Source of the DNA: Nitrincola salilacus | Lineage (GTDB): Bacteria; Pseudomonadota; Gammaproteobacteria; Pseudomonadales; Balneatricaceae | NCBI RefSeq assembly: GCF_046271865.1 | Contig: NZ_CP176580.1 | Coordinates: forward strand, 806,001-870,000 | Direction of reading: 5' to 3' | Length of the DNA stretch: 64,000 nt | Shown: positions 43,441 to 52,870 of the stretch, piece by piece | Layout: every line of letters starts with the position of its first letter | How positions within the stretch are numbered: the stretch's first letter is position 1 | Program-made: the position numbers and the translations under genes | The notes under the pieces: generated by a model | What the model saw: the letters and a program-made list of their open reading frames with translations, nothing else | What the model was told of the DNA's origin: nothing | Database searches by the model: none

Positions 43441-45105
43441 ATGAGTGAAAGTTTTGCGCAGCTTTTTGAAGAAAGCCTGAAAGAGCTGGAGATGGCCCCT
43501 GGTTCAATTGTGACGGGTACGGTTGTTGCAATTGAAAATGACTTTGTCGTGATCCATGCAGGCCTCAAGTCAGAGGGAATCATCCCTGTCAGTGAGTTTG
43601 TCAACGAGAATGGCGAGCTGAATCTGGCCGTTGGCGATGAAGTCAGGGTGTCGCTTGAGGCGCTGGAGGACGGTTTCGGAACGACTAAGCTCTCCAGAGA
43701 AAAAGCCAAACGCGCAGAATCCTGGGAAGTGCTTGAGAAAGCCTTTGCCGATCAGGAAACCATCACTGGGTATATCACCGGTAAGGTACGCGGTGGTCTG
43801 ACCGTCGATGTTAACGGCATCAATGCCTTCCTGCCGGGTTCGCTTGTGGATGTGCGTCCACTGCGTGACACCTCACATCTTGAAGGCCAGGAACTGGAGT
43901 TCAAACTGGTCAAGCTTGATGTGCGCAGCAATAACATTGTTGTATCTCGTCGTGCGGTGCTGGAAGAGGCCTACAGCGAAGAGCGTGAGAAGCTGCTGTC
44001 CACCATGGAGGAAGGGCTGGTAATCAAGGGTGTGGTCAAGAACCTGACAGATTACGGCGCCTTTATCGAACTGGGCGGTATAGATGGTCTGCTGCATATC
44101 ACCGATATGGCGTGGAAGCGTGTCAAGCACCCGAGCGAGCTGCTCAGTATCGGTCAGGAAATTGATGTCAAAGTGCTCAAGTACGATCCCGAACGCAAGC
44201 GTGTATCGCTGGGTCTTAAACAACTGCATGAAGATCCCTGGAACCAGCTGGTGCGTGAAAAGGCTGTCGGCGACAAGGTCAAGGCTCGCGTTACCAATCT
44301 GACCGATTACGGCTGCTTTGCCGAGATAGGTGATGGCGTTGAAGGGTTGGTGCATGTGTCCGAAATGGATTGGACCAATCGCAATATTCACCCTTCCAAA
44401 GTCGTGCAGGTTGGTGATGAAGTCGAGGTCATGATCCTTGATATCGATCAGCAGCGTCGTCGTATTTCACTGGGTATCAAGCAGTGCAGTGAAAACCCCT
44501 GGCAGGGCTTTGCCAGCCGTTTCAACAAGGGTGACAAGGTAGCCGGGGTGATCAAGTCGATCACGGACTTCGGTATCTTCATTGGCCTTGAAGGGAATAT
44601 TGATGGCCTGGTACACCTTTCTGATCTGTCCTGGGAAGAGCCGGGTGAAGAGGTCGTCAAGCGCTTCGCCAAGGGGCAGGAGATCGAGGCGGTTGTTCTG
44701 TCGGTGGACTCTGAGCGCGAGCGTATCGCTCTGGGTATCAAACAGATCAATTCAGATCCCTTTGCCGAGTTTGCTGATGTTAATACAAAAGGCAGTGTTG
44801 TTACCGGCAAGGTAATGCAGGTCGCTGATCGTCAGGCAACTGTTGAGTTGGCCGAAGGCGTTGAGGGGCTGCTGAAGTTGTCCGAATTTGACAAGGATGG
44901 CGCTGAACCAGCTATCGGCAGTGAAGTGGAGGCGGTTATTGTCAGTATTGATCGACGCAATCGCACCATCAACCTGTCTGTGAAGCAGTTGGCTGATAAA
45001 GAGGAAAAACAGGCCATCAAAGCAATCAAGGAACAGGCGCCTGAGGTGGCAGGACCGACCACCATCGGTGATCTGATCAAGGCTCAGATGGAAAAGAATA
45101 AGTAA
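43441..45105 (+). CDS. rpsA: 30S ribosomal protein S1
   Basis: The 554-residue protein has six S1/OB-fold repeats, for example GSIVTGTVVAIENDFVVIHAGLKSEGIIP, GLVIKGVVKNLTDYGAFIELGGIDGLLH and VKARVTNLTDYGCFAEIGDGVEGLVH. E. coli S1 has 557 residues. It binds mRNA and promotes initiation. The ATG at 43441 (a GTG precedes it in frame) follows GAGGATGCACG. Confidence 0.97.
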   Translation: MSESFAQLFEESLKELEMAPGSIVTGTVVAIENDFVVIHAGLKSEGIIPVSEFVNENGELNLAVGDEVRVSLEALEDGFGTTKLSREKAKRAESWEVLEKAFADQETITGYITGKVRGGLTVDVNGINAFLPGSLVDVRPLRDTSHLEGQELEFKLVKLDVRSNNIVVSRRAVLEEAYSEEREKLLSTMEEGLVIKGVVKNLTDYGAFIELGGIDGLLHITDMAWKRVKHPSELLSIGQEIDVKVLKYDPERKRVSLGLKQLHEDPWNQLVREKAVGDKVKARVTNLTDYGCFAEIGDGVEGLVHVSEMDWTNRNIHPSKVVQVGDEVEVMILDIDQQRRRISLGIKQCSENPWQGFASRFNKGDKVAGVIKSITDFGIFIGLEGNIDGLVHLSDLSWEEPGEEVVKRFAKGQEIEAVVLSVDSERERIALGIKQINSDPFAEFADVNTKGSVVTGKVMQVADRQATVELAEGVEGLLKLSEFDKDGAEPAIGSEVEAVIVSIDRRNRTINLSVKQLADKEEKQAIKAIKEQAPEVAGPTTIGDLIKAQMEKNK

Positions 45106-45135
45106 ACTGGCCCCCTCGGGCTCGTTACCCTGGAG

Positions 45136-45170
45136 ACGAGACTGGCAGTCAATTGACAGTCTCGTTTAAA
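45136..45170 (+). terminator. Hairpin between rpsA and ihfB
   Basis: ACGAGACTG (45136-45144) and CAGTCTCGT (45157-45165) form a perfect 9-bp stem with a 12-base loop, followed by TTTAAA. It may be a partial terminator letting some transcripts continue into ihfB. Confidence 0.6.
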
Positions 45171-45185
45171 AGTGGAGAGAAGGGT

Positions 45186-45476
45186 ATGACCAAATCAGAG
45201 TTGATAGACCGACTGATCGATCTTCATCCGCAACTGTCTGTGAAAGATGTTGAGCTGGCAGTCAAGGCCATGCTGGATCACATGACTGAAGCACTGGCAA
45301 ATGGAGATAGAATCGAGATCAGAGGATTTGGAAGTTTTTCACTGCACTATCGAGCACCACGCATTGGACGCAATCCGAAAACCGGGGAGTCAGTTCCGCT
45401 GGGTGCCAAGTATGTACCGCATTTCAAACCTGGAAAAGAGATGCGTGATCAGGTAAATCAAAGCCTCAAGACTTAA
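45186..45476 (+). CDS. ihfB: Integration host factor subunit beta
   Basis: The 96-residue HU/IHF protein has MTKSELIDRLIDLHPQLSVKDVE, the GDRIEIRGFGSFSLHYR core and GRNPKTGESVPL, whose Pro intercalates DNA. C-terminal KYVPHFKPGKEMRD is characteristic of the beta subunit. The ATG at 45186 lies after GGAGAGAAGG; the frame is open upstream only through the hairpin. Confidence 0.96.
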   Translation: MTKSELIDRLIDLHPQLSVKDVELAVKAMLDHMTEALANGDRIEIRGFGSFSLHYRAPRIGRNPKTGESVPLGAKYVPHFKPGKEMRDQVNQSLKT

Positions 45477-45525
45477 ATTTCAGTCTGACAAATAATAGGT
45501 CAGACAGTGTCAAGGGAGTTAAGGC

Positions 45526-45831
45526 GTGCGTTTTATCAAACGACTACTCATGCTATTGATCGCACTGGCGGTAGTGCTGCTCGGTGTGATGTTCACGATT
45601 CACAACACAACCAGAGTCAGTATTGATCTGGTGCTTGTCACTCTGCCCGAAGCGAGTCTCTCGCTGTGGCTGATCGGTGCCTTTGCGCTGGGAGCTTTAC
45701 TGGGGCTGGTTTTCAGTTCATTTGTCATTATGGCATTGAAGACTCGACTCTACGCGCTCAATAAGCGGATCAGTGCCTCACAGCGCGAACTGGAAAAAAC
45801 ACGACTGTCGAGCTCGAAAGATCTGGCATGA
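45526..45831 (+). CDS. lapA: Lipopolysaccharide assembly protein LapA (DUF1049)
   Basis: The 101-residue protein has two transmembrane helices (LLMLLIALAVVLLGVMFTIHN and LSLWLIGAFALGALLGLVFSSF) and a C-terminal coiled coil. LapA acts with LapB to control LpxC degradation by FtsH. GTG start at 45526 after AAGGGAG. lapB follows at once. Confidence 0.92.
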   Translation: MRFIKRLLMLLIALAVVLLGVMFTIHNTTRVSIDLVLVTLPEASLSLWLIGAFALGALLGLVFSSFVIMALKTRLYALNKRISASQRELEKTRLSSSKDLA

Positions 45832-45832
45832 A

Positions 45833-47053
45833 ATGGGGGATATCCTTCTTTTCATCGCTTTGACGCTTGCTGTTGCTGCCGGTTGGGGAATCAGTCGCTT
45901 TCAACATCGCTTGCGCTTTCGCAAGATACTGCCTGCACTGAATCGAGATCATAATAGAGAGCACTCTAATAGAGAGCACTACAATAGAGAGTACTATAGT
46001 GGTCTTGATTTTCTGATCAATGATCAGCCTGATGAAGCGATTGAGAGCTTTATCAGAGTGTTGGAGGTCAATTCCGATACGATCCCTGCTCACTTGGCAC
46101 TTGCCAAACTTTTCAGGCGCAAGGGCGATTTTGAAAGGGCGATTCAGATCCATCAGGATCTGCTCAACAGACCGAATCTCTCCTCCATTGATTTGCAGCG
46201 TATTCAGATGGCGCTGGCTCGGGATTACGATGCTATTGGGTTGCTGGACCGTGCTGAACAGATACTTCTGGAAATAGTGCAGAACAAGCCAGAGCAAGAG
46301 ATCAGAACGAAAGCACTGATGCTGCTGATGCGTCTGTATGAGAAGGAGGGGGAGTGGCAAAAGGCGCTTGAGACGGCCAGCAGGCTGGAGCATAGCCAGA
46401 TGCACTCGGTTCAGCATAAACTTGCCCACTATTACTGTGAGCTTGCCGAGAGCTTTCATGTCCAGCAGAACGACGAGCAAGCATCATTGTATCTGCAAAA
46501 TGCACTGCAACGGGATAAAAACTGCGTTCGAGCAACGCTGTTGCAGGCCCACGTACATATGCGATCAGGTGCCTGGCGTTCGGCGATCAAGGTGCTCAAA
46601 CGGGTGCCGGATCAGAATCTGCTGCTGGTGTCTGAAACGATTCCTCTGCTTGAGCGCTGTTATCGTGAGCTGGGTGCGATGCATGAGTTTGAGCAGTATC
46701 TCAATCTCTGCCTGCACAAAGCCCCCTCAACAACGGTTATTCTTGCCATGGCAGAACGGGTTGATGCGCATGAGGGGATTAATGCAGCGGCCATGTTTAT
46801 AATGGAAGAGTTGAAAAAGAGGCCCTCGATACGAGGGTTTAACCGTTTGATAGACCTTCATATTCAGCAGGGTGGGCACAGCGTCAAAGAAAGTCTGACG
46901 ACCCTGCGTGGTTTGACCGGACAGCTGGAGCGCAGCAAACCTGTGTATCAGTGTCTGCAGTGTGGCTTCGAAGGTCGAACGCTGCACTGGCACTGTCCCT
47001 CCTGTCGAGAGTGGGATAGCACCAGACCAATACAGGGGCTGGAAGGCGAATAG
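45833..47053 (+). CDS. lapB: Lipopolysaccharide assembly protein LapB (YciM)
   Basis: The 406-residue protein has an N-terminal membrane anchor (DILLFIALTLAVAAGWGIS), a series of TPR repeats from about residue 60 and a C-terminal rubredoxin-like zinc ribbon (YQCLQCGFEGRTLHWHCPSCREW). It recruits LpxC to FtsH. Between anchor and first TPR lies an unusual repeat, NREHS-NREHY-NREYY, encoded by a 15-bp tandem repeat. The ATG at 45833 begins two bases after the lapA stop. Confidence 0.93.
   Translation: MGDILLFIALTLAVAAGWGISRFQHRLRFRKILPALNRDHNREHSNREHYNREYYSGLDFLINDQPDEAIESFIRVLEVNSDTIPAHLALAKLFRRKGDFERAIQIHQDLLNRPNLSSIDLQRIQMALARDYDAIGLLDRAEQILLEIVQNKPEQEIRTKALMLLMRLYEKEGEWQKALETASRLEHSQMHSVQHKLAHYYCELAESFHVQQNDEQASLYLQNALQRDKNCVRATLLQAHVHMRSGAWRSAIKVLKRVPDQNLLLVSETIPLLERCYRELGAMHEFEQYLNLCLHKAPSTTVILAMAERVDAHEGINAAAMFIMEELKKRPSIRGFNRLIDLHIQQGGHSVKESLTTLRGLTGQLERSKPVYQCLQCGFEGRTLHWHCPSCREWDSTRPIQGLEGE
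45953..45997 (+). repeat. Three tandem 15-bp repeats within lapB
   Basis: AATAGAGAGCACTCT, AATAGAGAGCACTAC and AATAGAGAGTACTAT follow each other at 45953, 45968 and 45983. They keep the frame and add five-residue units of NRE-H/Y-x between the membrane anchor and the TPR region. Confidence 0.85.
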
Positions 47054-47074
47054 ATCAGGATTACTGGAGTAAAA

Positions 47075-47797
47075 ATGAAACAAGATCACAAGCCAATCAT
47101 AGTGGCGCTGGATTATCCTGATGCGAAAAGTGCGCTGGCAATGGCCGCCAGGCTTGAGCCGGAGGATTGCAGGGTCAAGGTGGGTAAAGAGTTGTTTACC
47201 CGTTGTGGACCTTCGATCGTCGAGTCCTTACAGACGCTCGGTTTCGATGTGTTTCTGGATCTCAAATTTCACGATATCCCCAATACGACAGCAATGGCTG
47301 TCAAGGCAGCGGCTGAGCTGGGCGTATGGATGGTGAACGTACATGCCGGCGGCGGGCGGCGCATGATGTGCGCTGCACGCGAAGTTCTGGAACAGACACC
47401 GGGTTGTAATACGCTGTTGATCGCCGTGACGGTACTGACCAGTATGGAAGCAGATGATCTTGCCGAGCTGGGTATTACGGCATCGCCGCTGGAACACGTT
47501 AAGCGGCTGGCGCTGTTGACTCAGTCATCAGGCCTGCATGGCGTTGTCTGTTCTGCTCAGGAGTCCTCTATGCTGCGAGAGGTGGTGGATGCTGATTTCA
47601 GTCTGGTAACCCCGGGTATCCGTCCTCTGGATGCGGCCTCAGGTGATCAGCGCAGAATCATGACCCCTTCGGATGCCATACTGGCTGGTAGTGATTATCT
47701 GGTGGTGGGCAGGCCAGTGACGCAGGCGAATGATCCCGCCGCCGCTGCACGGGCCATTCTGGATGAAGTGAATCAGGCAGTGGCTCAACGGCAGTAG
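47075..47797 (+). CDS. pyrF: Orotidine 5'-phosphate decarboxylase
   Basis: The 240-residue TIM-barrel enzyme decarboxylates OMP to UMP. IVALDYPDAKSAL, RVKVGKELFTRCGP and the catalytic DLKFHDIPNTT (Asp-x-Lys-x-x-Asp) are present, as are VTPGIRP and LVVGRPVT at the phosphate site. It follows lapB, as in many gammaproteobacteria. Confidence 0.97.
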   Translation: MKQDHKPIIVALDYPDAKSALAMAARLEPEDCRVKVGKELFTRCGPSIVESLQTLGFDVFLDLKFHDIPNTTAMAVKAAAELGVWMVNVHAGGGRRMMCAAREVLEQTPGCNTLLIAVTVLTSMEADDLAELGITASPLEHVKRLALLTQSSGLHGVVCSAQESSMLREVVDADFSLVTPGIRPLDAASGDQRRIMTPSDAILAGSDYLVVGRPVTQANDPAAAARAILDEVNQAVAQRQ

Positions 47798-47924
47798 TGC
47801 TGGAATCCGTTAGTATACCGTGAGTATAAAAAACATGGCTTTGGGTCTGGAAAAACGCCTGAAAGTGTAATAGTGTTGAATCTGTCGGCAGGAGCTGGCA
47901 GATTATCATCAACAAGGAGGTTTT

Positions 47925-48215
47925 ATGAACCGCACATCATTGCGTGCATTCGCACTGCTTTTTCTGCTTTTTTTCTGTTCATTCGCAGCCGCTTCAGGCA
48001 TCAATATCAATACCGCTTCGGCAGATGAGATCGCAGCTGCGCTGACCGGTATAGGCCCAGCGAAAGCTCAGGCGATAGTTGAGTATCGGGACTCCCAGGG
48101 GCCATTCGTCAGCGTTGAGGAGTTGTCTCAGGTGCGAGGTATCGGTCAGGCAACAGTTGACCGTAACCGGGAAGTCATCATTATCGGTGATGAGGTTGCA
48201 GCGGCCGAGGAGTAA
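47925..48215 (+). CDS. ComEA-family helix-hairpin-helix DNA-binding protein
   Basis: The 96-residue secreted protein has a signal peptide (MNRTSLRAFALLFLLFFCSFAAA) and a helix-hairpin-helix pair (ININTASADEIAAALTGIGPAKAQAIVEYR, GPFVSVEELSQVRGIGQATVDRNR). ComEA proteins bind incoming DNA in the periplasm during transformation. AAGGAGG precedes the ATG. A terminator follows. Confidence 0.92.
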   Translation: MNRTSLRAFALLFLLFFCSFAAASGININTASADEIAAALTGIGPAKAQAIVEYRDSQGPFVSVEELSQVRGIGQATVDRNREVIIIGDEVAAAEE

Positions 48216-48250
48216 ATGACTGAAGAGTAGGTGGCTAAGAAGTAAATGTT

Positions 48251-48296
48251 AAAAGAGCCGGCCATGGGTTGTTCCCCTGGTGGCTGGCTCTTTTTT
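48251..48296 (+). terminator. Terminator after the comEA-like gene
   Basis: AAAAGAGCCGGCCA pairs with TGGCTGGCTCTTTT, with one G-T wobble and a 16-base loop, and ends in a T-run. Confidence 0.8.
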
Positions 48297-48357
48297 CAGA
48301 TGCTCTGATATGAAATGCTCTGAAGTACACTCCCTCAGAAATACCACTCAGGTGGCG

Positions 48358-49251
48358 TCAGATGATAAAGAACAGTACTACCGGGATAATGATCAGGCTG
48401 CCAACATTTCCGATCAGCACTATGGATGCCACCAGATGGGGCTCCTGGTTGTAGCGTTCGGAAACCATGTAGTTGAGCACCGCCGGTGGTAAGGCGCCAA
48501 AGAGAATCAGATAGGCAAACTGTACCGGTTCCAGTTGCAGGAAAGGCTGCAGTGCAAGCGCGATCAGTATGCCGCTCACAGGTGCCAGAAGCGCACCTGC
48601 TACCCCGACGCGCCAGTTGGAAAAATCGATACTGGTCATGCGTACGCCAAGCGCAAACAGCATCAACGGAATGGCTATCTGTCCCAGCATATCAACAAAG
48701 GTTCTCAGAGCCGGGTAAAGTGCAAGACCGAGACTGCTCCATATAAGGCCTGCGACAGTTGCCATGATCATTGGGATTCTGAGCATGCGCAGAATGTTGG
48801 TGCGGTTATCCAGCATATAGAGCCCAAGCGTAAAGTGCAGCACGTTCTCCACCAGAAACAGCACCACTGCGGCAGGCAACGCAGACTCACCAAAAGCCAG
48901 CACGATCAATGGGATACCAAGATTACCACTGTTGCTGAACATCATGGGTGGCAGGAAGGTCTTGGGGTGCACCTTCAGGAGTCGACAGAAGGGCCATATC
49001 AGTAGCCCTGAGCCTATCACGACAATCAATGCACCTATCGCAAGGGTTGAATAGCTGGGAAGATCAAAGGATTCTGCCGACATGACCGAAAAGATCAGGG
49101 CCGGGGTGAAAATATCCATATTGATCTTGTTGGCAACCGACATGTCTGTCTGACGCTTTCGAGCATAGAAATAGCCGACACTGACTATTGCCAGCAGCGG
49201 GAAGATAGTCAGAAAAATGCGCTCGATCAGGCTGTAAGTGGCACCATCCAT
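48358..49251 (-). CDS. AEC-family (auxin efflux carrier-like) transporter
   Basis: The 297-residue protein has about ten transmembrane helices. MFSNSGNLGIPLIVLAFGE matches the conserved centre of the AEC family, and ALPPAVLNYMVSERYNQEP the C-terminal half. Family members export or import malate, malonate or other organic acids. Substrate unknown. Confidence 0.9.
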   Translation of the reverse strand: MDGATYSLIERIFLTIFPLLAIVSVGYFYARKRQTDMSVANKINMDIFTPALIFSVMSAESFDLPSYSTLAIGALIVVIGSGLLIWPFCRLLKVHPKTFLPPMMFSNSGNLGIPLIVLAFGESALPAAVVLFLVENVLHFTLGLYMLDNRTNILRMLRIPMIMATVAGLIWSSLGLALYPALRTFVDMLGQIAIPLMLFALGVRMTSIDFSNWRVGVAGALLAPVSGILIALALQPFLQLEPVQFAYLILFGALPPAVLNYMVSERYNQEPHLVASIVLIGNVGSLIIIPVVLFFII

Positions 49252-49354
49252 TTCTTTGTCCTGTCATGACTGACAGAGCAGGTATCGGTGTGATGCCTGC
49301 TCCATGCTGAATAGGCCACTATAAGACTTTCATAAGTAAAAGGAAATGTAAGTC

Positions 49355-49828
49355 TCAGGTTGGAATCACAAAGACGGGCAGCTTGGCTTCGCGAATCACC
49401 TCCTGCGTTGTATGGCTGTGATGGCCGAAGCTGTTCTCTGCTCCCATCACGATAATATCGACATTCATCCGCTTCGAGACACGCAAAATGGCATCTGTTG
49501 GATTGCCCTCTTCGACCATGGTTGCAATGTCCAGTTTGACTTCTTCAGTCAGGGCATCCAGCTCCTCGTCACAGAACTTCTTCACACGATCCTGCATTAA
49601 CTCATGCATCTGTGATACGCCTTCAGTATGCAGTCTCTCAATGACATCCTCAGGAAGGAAGTTGTGAATCAGAGCATGGGAGGTAGCATTGATCGGCTCC
49701 ATGACATGCAGCATGATGATTCTGGCGTGCATTTTCAGAGCGAGCTGCACTGCATGGCGAAAGACGGGGCGAGTGTTGTCACCCAGTGTTGTGGTGTACA
49801 ACAGCGTTTTCAATTCAGGTAGTGACAT
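49355..49828 (-). CDS. Universal stress protein (UspA family)
   Basis: The 157-residue protein has the Usp fold: LLYTTTLGDNTRPVFRHAVQLALK, IIMLHVMEPIN, ILRVSKRMNVDIIVMGAENSFGHHSHTTQEVIREAKLPVFVI. The ATP-binding G-2x-G-9x-G(S/T) pattern is altered (MGAENSFGHHSHTT), so ATP binding is uncertain. It lies 15 bases after the D-lactate dehydrogenase gene, with AAGGAG, so it is co-transcribed with it. Confidence 0.9.
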   Translation of the reverse strand: MSLPELKTLLYTTTLGDNTRPVFRHAVQLALKMHARIIMLHVMEPINATSHALIHNFLPEDVIERLHTEGVSQMHELMQDRVKKFCDEELDALTEEVKLDIATMVEEGNPTDAILRVSKRMNVDIIVMGAENSFGHHSHTTQEVIREAKLPVFVIPT

Positions 49829-49843
49829 TAAGATAACTCCTTG

Positions 49844-52699
49844 TTAATCAAGCGGGTGAGTAGTATTGGTGGCCAGCGATACGGGCCTGGCTTTGGAGCA
49901 ACTGTCTAAAAGGTATACAACAGATTGGTAGCTGATGCCACTGTGGTGGCTGAGTCCGATTTCACAGGTTCTGCTGGTCGACACCCCCTGGGTGCAGTGC
50001 TCAACTCTGCTCTTCAGGTTGCGCAATGCAGATGTGTTGAGTTCGGGGACTGAAAAGCCCTTATCACCGGCAAATCCGCAGCAGGTGATATCGGGAGGTA
50101 TGACCAGCTCATTGCAGCAGGCTGATGCTATTCTGGTCAGTGAGTCAGCCAGGCCCATGCGAGTTGTGCTGCAGGTGATATGCAGTGCAACAGGCTTCTG
50201 TAAGGGGGTGATATCGAGTTTATCGAGTACAAAACGGGCAATGAACTCGACACTGTCATACAGCTGAATACGTTCATCGATCCCCTCTTTCATGCGCAGG
50301 CTGCAGGGGCTGGTATCGCTGTAGACGGGTATGTCACCTCCTTGCGTCGCCTGCAGCAGTGCCTTATTCAGCTCTTCAGCTTTGAGTGAAGCGGCATCAA
50401 AGAATCCCTTGGATTGAAAGGGCATGCCACAGCATAAGCTGGACAGGTTATCAGGGTAGATCACGTCAAATCCGGCCTTGCGCAGCAGGGCTTCGGTTTT
50501 GTCTGCCAGAGAGGTCTGGTCCGTGTCACCGGCAGCCGGTCCCATCGTACGACTGGCGCAACTGGGTAGATAGACGACTTTCGGCGCTGAAGTGAAACCT
50601 GCTCTGGTTGGCTTTATACGCCGAGCTGGCGCGGGAAGCGCGGGTGTCCATTGTTGCAGTCGGTTGCCGCTGAGTCTGCGTGCAAAACCGGTCACTCGTG
50701 TCATGGCAGATGTGCCGATCAGCTTGTGTGTTGTATTGGCAAGACCGAAAGCTATTCTGCTGGCTTGTGTGGTGGCGCTGAAATGTCGTGCGACCCACTC
50801 GGCCTTACCGGCATGTTTCAGGTTTTCATCGCGACGAATTTCGCGTGTCAGATCCCCGGTATTGATACCAACCGGGCAGGCGGTTGAGCAGAGCCCGCAG
50901 GCGGCACAAGTGGCATCCCCCTGGAAACGATAGTCCTGTCGCAGTTTCTGCAGTCGAGTCGGATCCTCTCCCGATTGCTCCAGCCGTGCTATCTCACGCC
51001 AGATAACGATGCGTTGGCGTGGCGTCAATGTCAGGGCTCTGGATGGGCAGACAGGTTCGCAGAAGCCGCACTCTATGCACTTGTCTATAAGCGGGTTGGC
51101 CGGTGGCAAGGGCTTGAGGTTCTGCAGGTGTATATGAGGATCGCGATTCAGGATCACACCCGGATTCAGGATGTCTGAAGGATCCAGCAGTGCTTTAAGC
51201 TCCCACATGAGCAGATAAGCATCCTGTCCCCATTCCAGTTCAACATAGGGGGCCATATTGCGGCCGGTACCATGCTCAGCTTTGAGTGAGCCATCGTATC
51301 GGTTCACGACCAGATCCGCGACGTCATCCATCAGCCCTTCATAGCGTTTAATCTCGTCATCGGTATCGAAGGATTGCGTGAACACAAAGTGCAGATTGCC
51401 CTCCAGCGCATGTCCAAAGATAATCGCTTCATCATAGTGCCAGCGTTGAAAAAGTTGATGCAGGTCCGCTACGGCATCGGCCAGTCGCTCGACCGGAAAG
51501 GCAACATCTTCAATGATAACGGTGGTGCCGGTGAGACGTACGGCGCCCACAGCGGGGAACAGCCCTTTGCGCACAGACCAGTAAAGCGCACTCTGTGCAG
51601 CATCTGTCGTGAACTCGATCGGCTGGCAGGTATGAGTGTCACGCAGCGTCTCGATGATCTGTTGTATCTGATGATTAAGCGTTGTCGAGTCGCTGGCGCG
51701 GGTTTCAACCAGCAGGGCGGCAGCATCATCCGGCAACTCACGGATCAGCTCGGGCATGCCGGGTTTTCGTTCGACGGATCTGAGTCCGGCGCGGTCAATC
51801 ATCTCTACTGCAGCGACAGGTGCGTGCTTCAGTAGTGCAACCGCTTCGCAGGCGGCGCGAACGGTGTTGAAGAAAATCAGCGCAGAGGCTTTGTGCTCAT
51901 GCTCCTCCACCGTTTGGTAGGTGATCTCGGAGATAAAGCCCAGGGTGCCCTCCGATCCGATCATCAGGTGCTGCAGAATATCGATCGGGTCCTCATAATC
52001 CACCAGTGAATTCAGTGCGTAGCCGGTGGTGTTTTTCAAGCGGTATTTATGCTCTATGCGCTGCTTCAGTGTCGGATTGGCGTTCACCTGCGCGCTCAGT
52101 GCACGCAGAGCATCCAGTAAGCCTTGATGGCTGTTGCGAAAGGCTCGTATGGATTCTGGATCTGATGTATCCACCAGTGTGCCATCTGCCAGCACCAGAC
52201 GCATGTTGAGCAAGGTGCGATAGCTGTTCTGCGCGGTACCGCAGCACATACCGCTGGCATTGTTGGCAGCGATGCCGCCGATTTTTGCGGTGTTGATGGA
52301 GGCTGGGTCTGGTCCGATTTTACGCTTATAAGGTGCGAGGAATCTGTTGGCCTGGGCACCGACTACGCCTGGTTGCAAGGTAATTCTCCCGGCATCTGGG
52401 CTGATACGGTAACTATCCCAGCCATCGCCGAGTTGAATCAGAACCGAGTCCGTGATCGCCTGCCCCGACAGGCTGGTGCCTGCTGCTCTGAAAGTAATCG
52501 CTACTTTTTCCTGTTGCGCGAGCTGAATAATCCGAATGATCTCGCTCTCACTGTTGGCACGGATGACGATCTGTGGAATCAGGCGGTAGAAGCTGGCATC
52601 TGTGCCATAGGCAAGCGTTCGCAGTGGATCGGTGATGATCCGCTCTTCAGGTATGAAGGGTTGCAGTTGCTTCAGAAAATTCGAAAAGAGTGCTTGCAT
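49844..52699 (-). CDS. FAD-dependent D-lactate dehydrogenase with Fe-S domain (Dld2/GlcD-GlcF-like)
   Basis: The protein has about 951 residues. An N-terminal FAD-binding domain (FRAAGTSLSGQAITDSVLIQLG, IGGIAANNASGMCCG) and FAD-oxidase C-terminal domain (FGHALEGNLHFVF, KAEHGTGRNMAPYVE) are followed by two 4Fe-4S motifs (CIECGFCEPVCPS, CAACGLCSTACPVG) and two CCG domains (SLCCGMPF, TCCGFAGDKGF). This is the single-chain membrane-associated D-lactate oxidase layout. The ATG at 52699 is preferred; a longer form would need TTG 52747 and would include the operator at 52725-52741. It diverges from pdhR. Confidence 0.88.
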   Translation of the reverse strand: MQALFSNFLKQLQPFIPEERIITDPLRTLAYGTDASFYRLIPQIVIRANSESEIIRIIQLAQQEKVAITFRAAGTSLSGQAITDSVLIQLGDGWDSYRISPDAGRITLQPGVVGAQANRFLAPYKRKIGPDPASINTAKIGGIAANNASGMCCGTAQNSYRTLLNMRLVLADGTLVDTSDPESIRAFRNSHQGLLDALRALSAQVNANPTLKQRIEHKYRLKNTTGYALNSLVDYEDPIDILQHLMIGSEGTLGFISEITYQTVEEHEHKASALIFFNTVRAACEAVALLKHAPVAAVEMIDRAGLRSVERKPGMPELIRELPDDAAALLVETRASDSTTLNHQIQQIIETLRDTHTCQPIEFTTDAAQSALYWSVRKGLFPAVGAVRLTGTTVIIEDVAFPVERLADAVADLHQLFQRWHYDEAIIFGHALEGNLHFVFTQSFDTDDEIKRYEGLMDDVADLVVNRYDGSLKAEHGTGRNMAPYVELEWGQDAYLLMWELKALLDPSDILNPGVILNRDPHIHLQNLKPLPPANPLIDKCIECGFCEPVCPSRALTLTPRQRIVIWREIARLEQSGEDPTRLQKLRQDYRFQGDATCAACGLCSTACPVGINTGDLTREIRRDENLKHAGKAEWVARHFSATTQASRIAFGLANTTHKLIGTSAMTRVTGFARRLSGNRLQQWTPALPAPARRIKPTRAGFTSAPKVVYLPSCASRTMGPAAGDTDQTSLADKTEALLRKAGFDVIYPDNLSSLCCGMPFQSKGFFDAASLKAEELNKALLQATQGGDIPVYSDTSPCSLRMKEGIDERIQLYDSVEFIARFVLDKLDITPLQKPVALHITCSTTRMGLADSLTRIASACCNELVIPPDITCCGFAGDKGFSVPELNTSALRNLKSRVEHCTQGVSTSRTCEIGLSHHSGISYQSVVYLLDSCSKARPVSLATNTTHPLD

Positions 52700-52724
52700 G
52701 ACAGAGGTACCGGCTATTTTTATT

Positions 52725-52741
52725 AATTGGTAATACCATTT
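52725..52741. promoter_or_regulatory. PdhR/FadR-family operator upstream of the D-lactate dehydrogenase gene
   Basis: AATTGGT-AAT-ACCATTT matches the TTGGT-N3-ACCAA consensus of PdhR/LldR-type regulators, 25 bases before the D-lactate dehydrogenase start. The site suggests repression by the adjacent PdhR. Confidence 0.6.
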
Positions 52742-52804
52742 ATCCAAATATAAAGTACACTTTATTGAATCTTGATTGATGCTGTCAATTAAAATTCGGT
52801 TCTG

Positions 52805-52848
52805 TGTGGTAGCTATGTGGTACCTATGTGCTATCTATATGCTACCTA
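52805..52848. repeat. Four tandem 11-bp repeats, array 1
   Basis: TGTGGTAGCTA, TGTGGTACCTA, TGTGCTATCTA and TATGCTACCTA follow each other without gaps. Each unit is about one helical turn, so equivalent bases face the same side of DNA. Confidence 0.8.
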
Positions 52849-52870
52849 GGGTAATTGCTTACATTGAAAA

